Positions 1-8,561 of a stretch of 64,000 nt of DNA are shown piece by piece. Within the stretch, counting starts at the first letter, position 1. Each line of letters starts with the position of its first letter. This DNA is from Gemmatimonadota bacterium (GTDB lineage: Bacteria > Gemmatimonadota > Gemmatimonadetes > Longimicrobiales > Gaopeijiaceae). The notes under the pieces were generated by a model that made no database searches, was not told the origin of the DNA, and saw only the letters and a program-made list of their open reading frames with translations. The stretch spans positions 57,075-121,074 of the forward strand of contig JBBEBG010000001.1 of assembly GCA_040882465.1 (NCBI GenBank), in the 5' to 3' direction. The position numbers and the translations under genes are program-made.

Positions 1-36
1 ACTCCCGTACGCGCCCCCTGGGGGCGGTGCGGGAGT
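1..36 (+). terminator. Terminator-like hairpin at the left edge
   Basis: ACTCCCG at the start pairs with CGGGAGT at 30-36, and GCGCCCC pairs with GGGGCG inside, with a CTG loop. A pyrimidine-rich stretch (tctttccttctct) follows on the + strand. It probably ends a gene lying left of the window. The arms are imperfect in the middle. Confidence 0.6.
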
Positions 37-81
37 CCGGTCTTTCCTTCTCTTGAGGATGTCCACGGAGCTTGTGCGCCC

Positions 82-97
82 TGGAGGGAGCCTTGCC
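82..97 (+). promoter_or_regulatory. Candidate sigma-54 promoter (-24/-12) for the HPr-kinase-like gene
   Basis: TGGAGGGAGCCTTGCC has GG and GC separated by exactly 10 nt and an intact TTGC -12 box, but only TGG and one G match in the -24 half. It points toward the gene starting at 259, predicting a leader of about 150 nt. This is the weakest of the eight candidates in the window and is supported mainly by the pattern they form together. Confidence 0.45.
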
Positions 98-210
98 CTA
101 AGTCATCCGGGGTCGAGATGGGCTCTGTATTTTCGAGTTGACCAAGTGGTGAAACGACCGCCCAGGGTCCGACAGGTCTCCCCGCGACCGATCCGGGCCC
201 AGCTCCAACT

Positions 211-232
211 CCCCGTCCCCGAGGGGACGGGG
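211..232. other. GC-rich leader hairpin before the HPr-kinase-like gene
   Basis: CCCCGTCCCC (211-220) is followed by GA and then its perfect reverse complement GGGGACGGGG (223-232). In RNA this makes a nine-base-pair stem with a CGAG loop. It ends 26 nt before the GTG start at 259. It could be a leader structure or a terminator of upstream transcription. No T tract follows. Confidence 0.5.
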
Positions 233-258
233 GCCCACCCGTCCGACTGAGCTTCCCG

Positions 259-1209
259 GTGCCCGATTACGAGGTCTTTGGCCGCCTATTTCGCTCCGAG
301 CTCCCCTTCCCCGAAGTCGCCCCCGCTCCCGCCGGTGCGGCCCACCCTCCTCTTACGCTTCGCGTGGCCCCCCCCGAAAGGTTTCCCGAGATGCCCGCCG
401 CGCCCCCCATCGGAGAAACAACCGTGGGCAAGGGCGCGACCGTCCGTCTCTTCCGCGACGCTTCCGGTTTCCTCCTTCAGTTCTCCGACACGGGCACCTT
501 CCGGATTTCGGAAAAGGAAATCGTCTGGTGGCCGGGTTCCGACGGTGCCTCGGAAGCGGCTCGCGTGGATGTCAAGGGACGGGTCATTCCTCTGGCCCTT
601 CACCTTGGAGGCACCCTTTGCCTTCATGCGGGAGCGGTCATGATCGCCGGAAGTGTCATCGCCCTCACGGGTCCGAAGAGGGTCGGCAAGTCCACTCTGA
701 CCGCTTCGCTCGTGGCGGCCGGCGCGGAATTCGTGACGGATGACGTGCTCGCCCTGTCAGGCCCTCCGGAACCGAAGGCAGTCTCGGGCTTCGGTTCCTT
801 TCGCCTCTGGGTGGATTCTGCCAAACAGGTCTCCCTTTCCTCGGCGTACAGTGAACCCGGCCTCGGAGGAAAGTTGAACGTGCGCGCCGCCGAGCCGACG
901 GGCCTCCTCGCCCGCGAAGGTGTGCCTCTCGCGGCGGTATACCTCCTCCGTCCGGCCGATCCGAAGATCATGGAAACGCCGAAGCGCCAAAGGCTCTCCG
1001 AGCGGGACGCGGCAGTCGCGCTCCTCGGGAGCGTGAAAAACGGTGAGATCCTCGGGGGCGATGAACAGACTCGTGTCTTCGAGCTCGCCTCGGCGTGCGC
1101 CCGTGCGGTCGCCTGTTACGAGTTGGCCGTGCCTCGCGACCTCGATCTCCTCTCACATGCGGCCGAGGAGATCTTCGCCTGGCACTCCGGGTCAGGGGAT
1201 CGCAAATAA
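259..1209 (+). CDS. HPr kinase-like P-loop protein of an EPS cluster
   Basis: This 316-residue protein resembles the catalytic half of HPr kinase/phosphorylase. A strand-rich N-terminal region (1-115) is followed by HAGAV (123-127), a P-loop GPKRVGKST (138-146) and FVTDD (158-162). The last is the acidic Walker-B-like pair seen as VADD in HprK. It lacks the canonical HprK N-terminal domain and C-terminal signature, so HPr is not a safe substrate. Such HprK-related proteins recur in polysaccharide and peptide clusters, where their targets are mostly unknown. The start is GTG at 259. No clear Shine-Dalgarno is visible and a hairpin lies just upstream. A sigma-54-like site at 82-97 points at the gene. 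The family assignment is firm and the function is not. Confidence 0.8.
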   Translation: MPDYEVFGRLFRSELPFPEVAPAPAGAAHPPLTLRVAPPERFPEMPAAPPIGETTVGKGATVRLFRDASGFLLQFSDTGTFRISEKEIVWWPGSDGASEAARVDVKGRVIPLALHLGGTLCLHAGAVMIAGSVIALTGPKRVGKSTLTASLVAAGAEFVTDDVLALSGPPEPKAVSGFGSFRLWVDSAKQVSLSSAYSEPGLGGKLNVRAAEPTGLLAREGVPLAAVYLLRPADPKIMETPKRQRLSERDAAVALLGSVKNGEILGGDEQTRVFELASACARAVACYELAVPRDLDLLSHAAEEIFAWHSGSGDRK

Positions 1210-1426
1210 CCTCAGGACGATGCCATTGCCCTCGAACACAATCCCCCGGGTGGGCGTCGGAAGTCCCCTGCGGGCCCGCCGTACGAGCAGGAGAACGCGG
1301 GTGACCGCGCTCCGCCTTGCCCCATCTCGGCACGCGGCTCTAAGCTTAGCCATCATCATCCCCAAGTTCGTTCGCTCCGCCCCGACGACCGTCGGCACCG
1401 CGGGACGATTTCTGCCGACGCCCCGC

Positions 1427-1750
1427 ATGCCAGACGACCCTGACCTTCGCAACCGTGCGCTCGAGCTGGAAATTCAAGCCCGCACGACCCTGACACAGCT
1501 TGCGATCGCGCCCGACGGTGCGATGGCCGAAGAGCTTTCGGCGCTCGACCACAAGCTCGAAGAGCTCGATCGGCTTCGAATCGAAAGCGAGGGAAGGCTC
1601 CGCTGGCCCCCGGATGCCGCACAACGTCTGGCCGTCTGCCGACTCGAGACGCGAAAGTTGCGGGAGGGGAAGACCCGCAGGCGGGACGCCGTCGGGAAGA
1701 TCCGCCTCCTCATCCCGAGATTCGGGGGCGAGACTTCGGACCGGAAGTGA
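1427..1750 (+). CDS. Small hypothetical protein, charged and helical
   Basis: This 107-residue frame starts at ATG 1427. It is rich in Glu, Arg, Leu and Lys, with heptad-like stretches around 30-60 (for example LSALDHKLEELDRLR) that suggest a short coiled coil, and a basic C-terminus. No signal peptide, membrane segment or known motif is visible. It lies between the HPr-kinase-like gene and the convergent export gene, with no clear ribosome binding site. The frame stays open upstream to about 1043, so the true start could differ. I do not recognise the family. Chance coding in GC-rich DNA is possible, though the composition looks protein-like. Confidence 0.45.
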   Translation: MPDDPDLRNRALELEIQARTTLTQLAIAPDGAMAEELSALDHKLEELDRLRIESEGRLRWPPDAAQRLAVCRLETRKLREGKTRRRDAVGKIRLLIPRFGGETSDRK

Positions 1751-1772
1751 CGAAGTCGGCGCGAGCGCGCCG

Positions 1773-2549
1773 CTAGAAGAGCGAAAACCCGAAAGCGACG
1801 CTCGTCGCGACGGCGACCCCCCACCGGAGGACCGAACCCCAGACGGACCCTGTCTGCTCGGGAATGACGACCTGGTCGCCCCCGCGTAGGTTCATCTGAT
1901 CGAGCGTTCTCCCCTGGGCGAGGACGACTCTCAACTCGTCCCCGGTCCAGAACTCCTGACCCATCCGTTCGATGCTAATGTCCTCGAGATTCGCGTTCGA
2001 TCCGGGGCCGCCCGCAAGCTGGATGAACTCGCTCAGGAGCATGTCCGACGGGGCCGTATAGAAGCCCGGAGCCCCGACGGCGCCCAGGATCGACAGCCGA
2101 ATCTGGGAACTCGCCTGTACCTGGGGGTTCGTGATGAAGCGGCCGAGCTCCTGCGTGAGGTGGGGAATCACCTCGGAGCGGAGGACCCCACGCAGCGAAA
2201 TGGGGCCGAGCTGCGGAAGGGTGATCCGCGGCCCACCCTCCACGGGGACGGTGACGGCCTGGAGTGCGGGTTCTCCGAAAACGGTCAGGGTGACCTGGTC
2301 CCCGATCTGGAAGTCGCCCTCCGAGAGACGCTGCTGAATCAGCGCGGCGTCTCGCCTTGCCGCGTCTCTTTCCCGTCCGCTGTACACCGTGGACGACGCT
2401 ACGGCTTCGGTTCGCTCGAGGAGGTCGAGGAGTTCGGTGCGTCCGGCCTGGAGGCCGGAAGGGTCCCAGGAAGCCGCTGCCTGGCCCGAGAGACCCCCGG
2501 GAAGTGCCGCGAAACTCGCGATCGCCATGGCCGTCATCCATTTCATCAT
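1773..2549 (-). CDS. Polysaccharide export protein (Wza-like, Poly_export plus SLBB)
   Basis: This 258-residue periplasmic/outer-membrane protein has a Sec signal peptide (1 to about 26, ending GQAAA) but no lipobox cysteine, unlike classical Wza. A Poly_export domain at about 75-150 contains FQIGDQVTLTVFGEP, LPQLGPISLRG and NPQVQ. An SLBB-type domain at about 155-235 contains VGAPGFYTAPSDMLL and LAGGPGS. A hydrophobic segment ends the protein (GVAVATSVAFGFSLF). By family it forms part of the outer-membrane channel for EPS and works with the Wzz/BY-kinase encoded at 4181-6637. The gene stands alone with its own sigma-54-like promoter at 2640-2655. Its leader can fold into a hairpin pairing GGTTCC with GGAACC within about 2580-2620. 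Confidence 0.92.
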   Translation of the reverse strand: MMKWMTAMAIASFAALPGGLSGQAAASWDPSGLQAGRTELLDLLERTEAVASSTVYSGRERDAARRDAALIQQRLSEGDFQIGDQVTLTVFGEPALQAVTVPVEGGPRITLPQLGPISLRGVLRSEVIPHLTQELGRFITNPQVQASSQIRLSILGAVGAPGFYTAPSDMLLSEFIQLAGGPGSNANLEDISIERMGQEFWTGDELRVVLAQGRTLDQMNLRGGDQVVIPEQTGSVWGSVLRWGVAVATSVAFGFSLF

Positions 2550-2639
2550 AGTCCCACCTTACCGTTGGTCGTCTCCCCAGGTTCCAAAGGGGCCTCTCGC
2601 GGTCCCGAGGTCGGAACCGCCCTCTACTTTTCCATGTTC

Positions 2640-2655
2640 AGCAACAAAGAAGCCA
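2640..2655 (-). promoter_or_regulatory. Candidate sigma-54 promoter for the Wza-like gene
   Basis: On the minus strand the site reads TGGCTTCTTTGTTGCT: TGGC, then TTGCT, with GG-N10-GC spacing. Positions 5-7 depart from the TGGCACG consensus. It lies about 90 bp upstream of the ATG at 2549 and points toward it. Confidence 0.65.
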
Positions 2656-3026
2656 GCGCCGCTAAGCCGGCCAGGCGACTTCACATCCTCCTTAGAATGT
2701 GGACATTTCGGACCGGATGGCCAATCTTGTCCCCTTGCGAGGGACGATTTTCCCCAAAAGGACGTTGCGTACGTCCTACGAGGGCGTGGCGCCGCGCATC
2801 ACCTCGGTGTACGGCGCGCGGGGGTGTCACCCGCCCCGAATCCCAAGACGCCACCCGCACCAAGCGGCCCAGATGGCTCCAAAGCCGCCGTGCGAAGCCC
2901 TTTTTACAATGTTGGCGGAGTAATGAGCACGTTTCCTGCATACCGTGGTGAGATGATCCGGTGCGCCAATTCGCCCACTCTAAAGTGACTCCCGCCGGAG
3001 ACGTGCCCCCGGGAGCCGGAGCCTAG
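2656..3026. other. Intergenic region between divergent genes
   Basis: No convincing gene is seen. A six-base-pair inverted repeat GGACGT-TGCGT-ACGTCC at 2760-2776 lies about 110 bp upstream of the sigma-54-like site at 2640-2655, a typical distance for an enhancer site bound by an NtrC-type activator. No other evidence supports that role. No clear promoter for the + gene at 3027 was recognised. Confidence 0.4.
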
Positions 3027-3998
3027 ATGCAAGACCCCTCGAAGTCGGCGGGAACCCCCCTCGTCCTCCTGATCAACGACGAGGAGTGGACCACGCGTTC
3101 CATCGAGAGCATCCTCAAGCCCGAAGGGTACGCCGTCCTTCGGGCCTACACCGGACGCCAGGGACTCGAGCTCGCCTCCAAGATGCGCCTAGATCTCCTT
3201 CTGATCGATCTTCGCCTCCCCGATATCACGGGAATCGATTTGTGCGCGCAGATGCGCCGACTTCCCACCGTGCGGCCGAGCACTCCGATCCTCATCTTCA
3301 GCTCGGGATCGGTGCGCCGGAGCGACCGGCTTGCGGGGTTTCAGGCAGGTGCCTGGAGCGTCATCGAACCCCCGCTCGACCCTCAGGAGCTACTCGCTCT
3401 GCTCCATCCGTTCATCGCGGCCAAAAGAGACGCGGACGCGGCACTCGAGATGTCTTACGTGGACCCCCTGACCGGATTCTACAACGTGCAGGGACTCATT
3501 CGGCGGGTGACCGAGATGAGCGGGGACACGACACGCAGCCGGCGACCTCTGGCCTGTGTCGTTCTTGGCCCCTCGGGGCCGGGCGCCCTGGGTCCGGAAG
3601 CGAGGGACTTCCCGCCCGACACGGCGACACACCCCGCCAATCCGGACGTTACGCGGAGCCTCGGGAACATGATTCTCTCCGCCACGCGGCTCTCCGACGC
3701 GGTTGGACGCGTAGGGGAAAATGACTTCGTGATCATGGCTCCGGGAACGGATCAGGAAGGTGCGCTCCGGCTCGCCGAGCGCGTCATGGAGGCGGTGGAT
3801 CGGGCATCGGCCCAAAACGCCGACCTGCGGGACATCGAGCTCAAGGCCGGGTTCTACGTGGTCTCGGGGTCGGAGCCGGACACCCTGATTCCCGAGGAGT
3901 TTCTCCGGCGGGCTACCTCCGCGCTGCGAGGGGCTCAGGCGGCGGGAGGCAAGAGTGGAAACGGCCTCTCTCGGATTCGTCCCTTCCAGCCCAACTGA
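3027..3998 (+). CDS. Response regulator with degenerate GGDEF domain
   Basis: The protein has 323 residues. A receiver domain at about 12-130 carries the acidic pair (ND at 17-18) and phospho-acceptor Asp61 in LLLIDLRLPD. The usual Lys of the KP motif is replaced (VIEPPL). A GGDEF-type domain follows (about 140-315), with DPLTGFYN at its start, but the signature is GENDF (230-234). Both the second Gly and the catalytic Asp/Glu are lost and no RxxD inhibitory site is visible, so cyclase activity is unlikely. It more plausibly acts as a phosphorylation-controlled c-di-GMP or protein-binding module. It starts at ATG 3027 and stands alone between two EPS export genes, ending at a strong terminator shared with the convergent kinase gene. 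Confidence 0.85.
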   Translation: MQDPSKSAGTPLVLLINDEEWTTRSIESILKPEGYAVLRAYTGRQGLELASKMRLDLLLIDLRLPDITGIDLCAQMRRLPTVRPSTPILIFSSGSVRRSDRLAGFQAGAWSVIEPPLDPQELLALLHPFIAAKRDADAALEMSYVDPLTGFYNVQGLIRRVTEMSGDTTRSRRPLACVVLGPSGPGALGPEARDFPPDTATHPANPDVTRSLGNMILSATRLSDAVGRVGENDFVIMAPGTDQEGALRLAERVMEAVDRASAQNADLRDIELKAGFYVVSGSEPDTLIPEEFLRRATSALRGAQAAGGKSGNGLSRIRPFQPN

Positions 3999-4112
3999 TC
4001 CGCGCTCCCCAAGACCGACACCGTGGCGACCCGCTCGAGCGCGGTTGGCTATCGGGCGCAGCGCGCCAGTCGTGACTCTCGGGCAGGCGCCGATGAGCGG
4101 GAGCCAATGCAA

Positions 4113-4157
4113 GCGAAGGGGGTGGGACCCACACCGCGTGGGTCCCGCCCCCTTCGC
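4113..4157. terminator. Strong bidirectional terminator between convergent genes
   Basis: Arms of 19 nt at 4113-4131 (starting GCGAAGGGGG) and 4139-4157 (ending CCCCCTTCGC) pair with a single T-G wobble around a 7-nt loop. The hairpin lies between the stop at 3998 (+) and the stop at 4181 (-). No long T tract is present on either side. Confidence 0.85.
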
Positions 4158-4180
4158 ATTCCTCTCCCGGCCCCGTCCGG

Positions 4181-6637
4181 TCAGCTCTGCGAGCCTGCCC
4201 CCACGCCCGCAATGATCCGTTCCTCGCGGGGCTCGGCCTCTGCCTCGCTACTCACATCGTATCCGGGGAGGTAGGAGCCGTAGTACCGGTAGGCACCGAT
4301 CTTGTCGGGGACGTAGTCGTTCAGGACCACACCCATGACACGGATCGGGAGACGGTCGAGGGGCTCCAGCTTCGCCATCGCGAAGTCCTTCTCGGTAGTC
4401 CCGCTCCGGACCACAAAGAGCATATGGCCGGTGATGGACCCCAGAACCAGAGGATCCGCTCCGGCCCCGAGCGGCGGACTGTCCACAAGAATCACGTCGT
4501 ACATCTTTCGAAGGGCCGCGAGCAGATCCCCCATTCGGCGCGATGACAAGAGCTCCGGCGAGTGCGGAACGCGTGCCCCCGACCCGATGAAGTCGAGTCC
4601 GGGGTGGCTTGTGCTTTGGATGACCTCTTCGCCGGACGCGGACGACTGGAGGAACTCGGTGAGCCCAGGGGTCCTCGTCCCGCCCAGGAAGTGATGCACG
4701 TCGCCGCGGCGGGTATCGGCATCGAGGATCACGGTGCGCAGCCCCAGCTCGGCAAAGGAGACGCCAAGGTTCGTCGAGACGAGCGTCTTCCCTTCTTCCA
4801 TGCTCGAGCTGGACACGGTGAGAAGCATCGGCCCGGCGGTTCCGTATGCATATTCGAGGCTCGTCCGCAGCTGGCGGAAGGCCTCCCGGATCTGCCCGAG
4901 GTTTCGGATCTGTCCGCTCCCTCCCCTGCCGTTGCGAGCGCCCTGGATTCGGGGGATCGCACCCAGGACCGGAAGCCCGAAGGCGCTCATCACCTGATCG
5001 GGCGTCCGAATCCGAGAATCGAACCGGTCGTACAGGAGCACGCCGGCCACGGCGAGCCCAATGACGCCAAAGAAGATCAGGAGGCCGATGCTGATCGGCG
5101 CACCGTCGACAGGATCGTTCGGCGGCACTGCACGGTCGAGCACGCTCACGTCGGGGATGCTGCTCCGCCGCGCGAGCTCGGCCGCCATGTACCGAGTCTG
5201 AAGGTCCGCATAGAGCTCCTCGGTGATGGCCACCGTTCGGCCCAATTGCGCCTCCTGAATCGTCCTCGGTGGGATGCTGCTGAGGCTGGCGCCGGATGCA
5301 GACCGTCTTGTGGCCAGCTGCTGCTCATACGCTCCGAGCTGTTGCACAAGTTCGGTCAAGATGCCAGGAATCATGGTCTCTTCGAGCCGATTGATCCTCG
5401 TCGAGACCTCCTGGACCAACGGATGCTCCATCGTATAGCGGTCCAGGAGCCCGTCCCGCTCGACTTGGGCATCGAGGAGGGCATCCACCATGGGGCGCAA
5501 CTGAGGAGAGGCATCCGCGGCGGGAACAAACGCCAAGGCTTCGACCTCCAGTCCGCCCGTCGGTATCGAGGTCAGAATTTCCTGCAGTCGTTCGCGATCA
5601 CGCCGGGCGGCGTCCGCCGCGGCTGTAAGGTCGAAATATTCTTGGAACGCCGGATTCCGCGTCATCTCCGTTCCGCCCTGCACGCTGTAGGGACGATCAG
5701 AGGGCAATGTGACGGTCTGGATCTGATGGGCTTCGAGGGCCTGCTCGGCGGCGGTCAACTCCGCCTCGGTCGCACGGAGCTGACCCAGCAACACTTCCGC
5801 TTCGGCATCGAGGTTGCTGCTCTTCAGGTCTGCGGCCACCGCAACGAACTGATCCATGACCGCATTCACGACATCGGCGGTTCGCTCCGGATCCGGCCCC
5901 TGGAAGTCGATGGTGAGGAAACTTCCGCGCGGGTCGATCGTCGGCACGAGTTCTTCGCGGAGATCGCGCGCGGCGTCCCTGAGGGTCATGAGTGTGAACG
6001 CGATGTCGCGGCCTTCCCGGAACGCTTCGGAGGGAGGGGCCCAGATGAAGCCCATTCCGGTGCCCAGCACGGTTCCGGGACTCACACCTCGAGTGACCGT
6101 CTCGTTGTCGCGAACGAGGATCCATCCCTCACCCGTGGGGGATGTGAGCCGGTAGCTCCCGGCCCGCACGGGACCGTCGAGCGTCAGATCTTCGAGGAGA
6201 CCTGCATCCGCAGGATCGTGTGCCCGCACGTACAGCCTTTGGTCCGTGACGACCGGATCGAGAACGGCGTAGGTCTGAAGGAGATCGAGCCAGGAGCTCT
6301 GCTGAAGGAGCTCGTCGGTGACGATGGGTCCCTGATCCCCGCGTCCACTTCCCTGGATCCAGATCCGCCCCTGGGCCGCGTATTGCGGAACCGCCGCCAT
6401 GAAAGTGGAATAGCCGTACCATGCGGCCGCCCCGATCAGTGCGGCAGTCAGAATCACCCACTTTCCGCGGTAAAGGGCAGAGAGATACGCCCGAATTCCC
6501 GGACCCGCCTCCTCATCCATCGGTGCGGCGAATTCCGTCGGAGCACCGGCATAAGGGGAGGTCACCGCCCCCGACGGGCGAGATTCCTCAGAGGGGACGT
6601 ATCCCCGGGAAAGGGGGGAGAGGTGGTGATCGCTCAT
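4181..6637 (-). CDS. EPS chain-length regulator fused to BY-type tyrosine kinase (Wzc-like)
   Basis: This 818-residue inner-membrane protein starts at ATG 6637. A cytoplasmic N-terminus is followed by a first membrane helix (about 59-78), a long periplasmic Wzz-type domain with coiled-coil stretches, and a second helix at about 520-545 (ISIGLLIFFGVIGLAVAG). The cytoplasmic BY-kinase has Walker A SSSMEEGKT (about 607-615), Walker A' VILDADTRRG and Walker B VILVDSPP. The C-terminal tyrosine cluster includes YRYYGSYLPGY. By family it controls polymer length and export through autophosphorylation, with the Wza-like protein (1773-2549) as partner and the low-Mr phosphatase at 13100 as the likely antagonist. 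Its leader of about 230 nt is driven by a near-consensus sigma-54 site at 6880-6895. Confidence 0.94.
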   Translation of the reverse strand: MSDHHLSPLSRGYVPSEESRPSGAVTSPYAGAPTEFAAPMDEEAGPGIRAYLSALYRGKWVILTAALIGAAAWYGYSTFMAAVPQYAAQGRIWIQGSGRGDQGPIVTDELLQQSSWLDLLQTYAVLDPVVTDQRLYVRAHDPADAGLLEDLTLDGPVRAGSYRLTSPTGEGWILVRDNETVTRGVSPGTVLGTGMGFIWAPPSEAFREGRDIAFTLMTLRDAARDLREELVPTIDPRGSFLTIDFQGPDPERTADVVNAVMDQFVAVAADLKSSNLDAEAEVLLGQLRATEAELTAAEQALEAHQIQTVTLPSDRPYSVQGGTEMTRNPAFQEYFDLTAAADAARRDRERLQEILTSIPTGGLEVEALAFVPAADASPQLRPMVDALLDAQVERDGLLDRYTMEHPLVQEVSTRINRLEETMIPGILTELVQQLGAYEQQLATRRSASGASLSSIPPRTIQEAQLGRTVAITEELYADLQTRYMAAELARRSSIPDVSVLDRAVPPNDPVDGAPISIGLLIFFGVIGLAVAGVLLYDRFDSRIRTPDQVMSAFGLPVLGAIPRIQGARNGRGGSGQIRNLGQIREAFRQLRTSLEYAYGTAGPMLLTVSSSSMEEGKTLVSTNLGVSFAELGLRTVILDADTRRGDVHHFLGGTRTPGLTEFLQSSASGEEVIQSTSHPGLDFIGSGARVPHSPELLSSRRMGDLLAALRKMYDVILVDSPPLGAGADPLVLGSITGHMLFVVRSGTTEKDFAMAKLEPLDRLPIRVMGVVLNDYVPDKIGAYRYYGSYLPGYDVSSEAEAEPREERIIAGVGAGSQS

Positions 6638-6767
6638 GTCGAAAACGTCCGCCTTAGTGAGGGTTCGGGCTCCTCGTCCAGACTCCGGTCCCGTCTCAAA
6701 AGTTCGGGAAATCGGAGGCCCACTCGGAAACAACGTTGCACAAGAGATACCGCTTCTGCGTTCCCCA

Positions 6768-6815
6768 GGGCAAGGTTTCTCTCCGGGGTCTCACCGGCCC
6801 CTTCCGACCTTGCCC
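6768..6815 (-). other. Stem-loop in the leader of the Wzc-like gene
   Basis: GGGCAAGGT at 6768-6776 pairs perfectly with ACCTTGCCC at 6807-6815. The loop contains further self-complementary GGGG/CCCC tracts. It falls inside the predicted untranslated leader, between the sigma-54-like site and the start at 6637. It may act as an attenuator or a stability element. Confidence 0.5.
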
Positions 6816-6879
6816 CGCATCAATTTTTCCCCCGACCGGCCCCGAGAATCGGTTTCGGGACCCCTTCGAGCCAACCCCT

Positions 6880-6895
6880 TGCAAGTGTCGTTCCA
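6880..6895 (-). promoter_or_regulatory. Candidate sigma-54 promoter for the Wzc-like gene
   Basis: The minus strand reads TGGAACGACACTTGCA, which differs from TGGCACG-N4-TTGCA at one position and has exact GG-N10-GC spacing. The gene start lies 243 bp downstream. The divergent neighbour at 7024 encodes a sigma-54 activator, so the activator may control this promoter. Confidence 0.8.
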
Positions 6896-6988
6896 AGACG
6901 TCAGGTGATGCATCCGCGCAAATTTGAGCCTTGCGTGCCGGCGCGCCGGGTGGAGATTTAGGCGTCAGGCGCCGCAATTCCACAATTC

Positions 6989-7004
6989 CCGGCCGCAAGG
7001 CCGG
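6989..7004 (+). other. GCAA-tetraloop hairpin before the activator gene
   Basis: CCGGCC-GCAA-GGCCGG forms a six-base-pair stem closed by a GNRA tetraloop. It ends seven nt before the Shine-Dalgarno-like GAGAGGGG (7011-7018) of the gene starting at 7024. It may affect translation initiation or mRNA stability. Confidence 0.45.
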
Positions 7005-7023
7005 CCGGCCGAGAGGGGTAAGG

Positions 7024-8556
7024 GTGGGCGACGCAAATCCAGGAATGCTGGAACGCACGGCAGCGGGAACCTGGAGCGATCAGGGCTCGCCCGTCGAGGT
7101 GGATCCCAAGGACAAGGAGACGATTCGAATCCTCGTCGTGGACGACGAACGCACGCTCCGCGAGAGTTGCGCATCGATCCTCGGCGCGGAGGGATTCCCG
7201 GTCACGGTGACGGGGAAGGCCGACGAGGCCCTCCAGATCCTGCGCAGATCGCGTCCCGAAATCGTCCTCGTGGACCTGTACATGCCCGAAATCTCGGGCA
7301 TGGACCTCCTCCAGGAAGCCCTCAAGCACAATCCCGATGCGCTCGTCATCGTGATGACGGGGAAGGCCTCGGTCGAGTCCTCGATCCAGGCCCTCCGGGC
7401 AGGGGCGTGGAGCTATATCCCCAAGCCCTTCTCCGCCACCCACCTGAGCATCCTCATCGGCCGGGCCGCGCACGCCATCATGATCGGGCGCGAGAGCAAA
7501 CAGCAGCGCGCCGAGGAGGAAAGCTCCGGTGGCCACAGCGACAAGATCACCCTTCTCGGAGTATCTGCCGCTTTTAATCGAGTGATCCAGTCGGCCCGCC
7601 AGGTCGCGCACACGGATGCATCGGTCTTTATCAGCGGCGAAAGTGGAACCGGGAAGGAGATGATCGCCCAGTTCATCCACCACAATAGCCGCCGCAGCAG
7701 CCGCGAGATGGTGTCCATCAACAGCGCGGCCATCCCGGAGAACTTACTCGAGTCCGAGATGTTCGGGCACGTGGAGGGCGCGTTCACCGGGGCAATCCGG
7801 GACAAAAAAGGGCTCCTCGAGGCCGCAAATGGCGGGACCCTCTTCCTGGACGAAGTGAACGAAATGCCACACCCGATTCAGGCCAAGCTCCTCCGCGTGA
7901 TCCAGGACGGTGTCGTGCGGCGCGTCGGGAGCGTCTCGGTGGATGCGGTCGTGGACGTCCGGTTCATCGCGGCCACGAATCAGGATCCTGGGGATGCGGT
8001 GCGATCCGGAAAACTTCGGGCGGACCTTCATTACCGTCTCCGCGTTTTCCCGATCGAGATCCCTCCCCTCCGCGAGCGCCCCGAGGACATTCCCGTCCTC
8101 GCGAGGCACTACCTGGAGAAGTTCTGGAAGGCGCATCGGCCGAAGGAGGCTACCGCGCCCGAGATCAGTGACGACGCGATGGCGGCGCTGCAAGAGCGCC
8201 CCTGGCACGGAAACGTGCGCGAGCTCCGCAACGTGATCGAGCACACGGTTGTCGTTCTTCCTCAGGGTGCCCGTCGGGTCGAGGCGGACGTCCTCCCCTT
8301 CCTCGAGCACGACGGTCCGATGCACGGCACTCCGTCTCGGCTCGGGGGGTTCCCTCTCGGCCTCGGTTATCACGCGGCGCGCGACCACGTCCTTGCCGAC
8401 TTCGAGAAGGACTACCTCCGCCACGTGGTGCGGCGGGCCAACGGAAACCTCTCGGACGCGGCGCGCTTCGCGGGAGTGGACCGGACGACCCTTTACCGGC
8501 TCATGGATAAGCACGACCTCCGGAAGGAGGACCTCATGAGGACCGACGGCGGCTGA
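7024..8556 (+). CDS. NtrC-family sigma-54 activator (PrsR-like response regulator)
   Basis: This 510-residue cytoplasmic transcription activator has three domains. The receiver (about 34-150) has VVDDE and the phospho-acceptor Asp84 in VLVDLYMPE. The AAA+ sigma-54 interaction domain (about 180-410) has Walker A GESGTGKE (205-212), the sigma-54 contact loop GAFTGA (about 252) and Walker [13 protein letters not shown] Fis-type helix-turn-helix ends the protein ([20 protein letters not shown]). All signature residues are intact. It resembles regulators of exosortase-linked EPS clusters (PrsR type). The GTG start at 7024 has a good Shine-Dalgarno; ATG 7045 is an alternative. The kinase gene begins 5 bp downstream. 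I infer that it drives the sigma-54-like promoters found across the region. Confidence 0.95.
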   Translation: MGDANPGMLERTAAGTWSDQGSPVEVDPKDKETIRILVVDDERTLRESCASILGAEGFPVTVTGKADEALQILRRSRPEIVLVDLYMPEISGMDLLQEALKHNPDALVIVMTGKASVESSIQALRAGAWSYIPKPFSATHLSILIGRAAHAIMIGRESKQQRAEEESSGGHSDKITLLGVSAAFNRVIQSARQVAHTDASVFISGESGTGKEMIAQFIHHNSRRSSREMVSINSAAIPENLLESEMFGHVEGAFTGAIRDKKGLLEAANGGTLFLDEVNEMPHPIQAKLLRVIQDGVVRRVGSVSVDAVVDVRFIAATNQDPGDAVRSGKLRADLHYRLRVFPIEIPPLRERPEDIPVLARHYLEKFWKAHRPKEATAPEISDDAMAALQERPWHGNVRELRNVIEHTVVVLPQGARRVEADVLPFLEHDGPMHGTPSRLGGFPLGLGYHAARDHVLADFEKDYLRHVVRRANGNLSDAARFAGVDRTTLYRLMDKHDLRKEDLMRTDGG

Positions 8557-8561
8557 GTCGG

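Noticed and set aside
4562-6961. 799-residue open frame on the + strand, antisense to the Wzc-like gene
   Set aside because: It is rich in Arg, Pro, Gly and His with no motif or ribosome binding site, and lies opposite a clear BY-kinase gene. Long antisense frames are common in GC-rich DNA.
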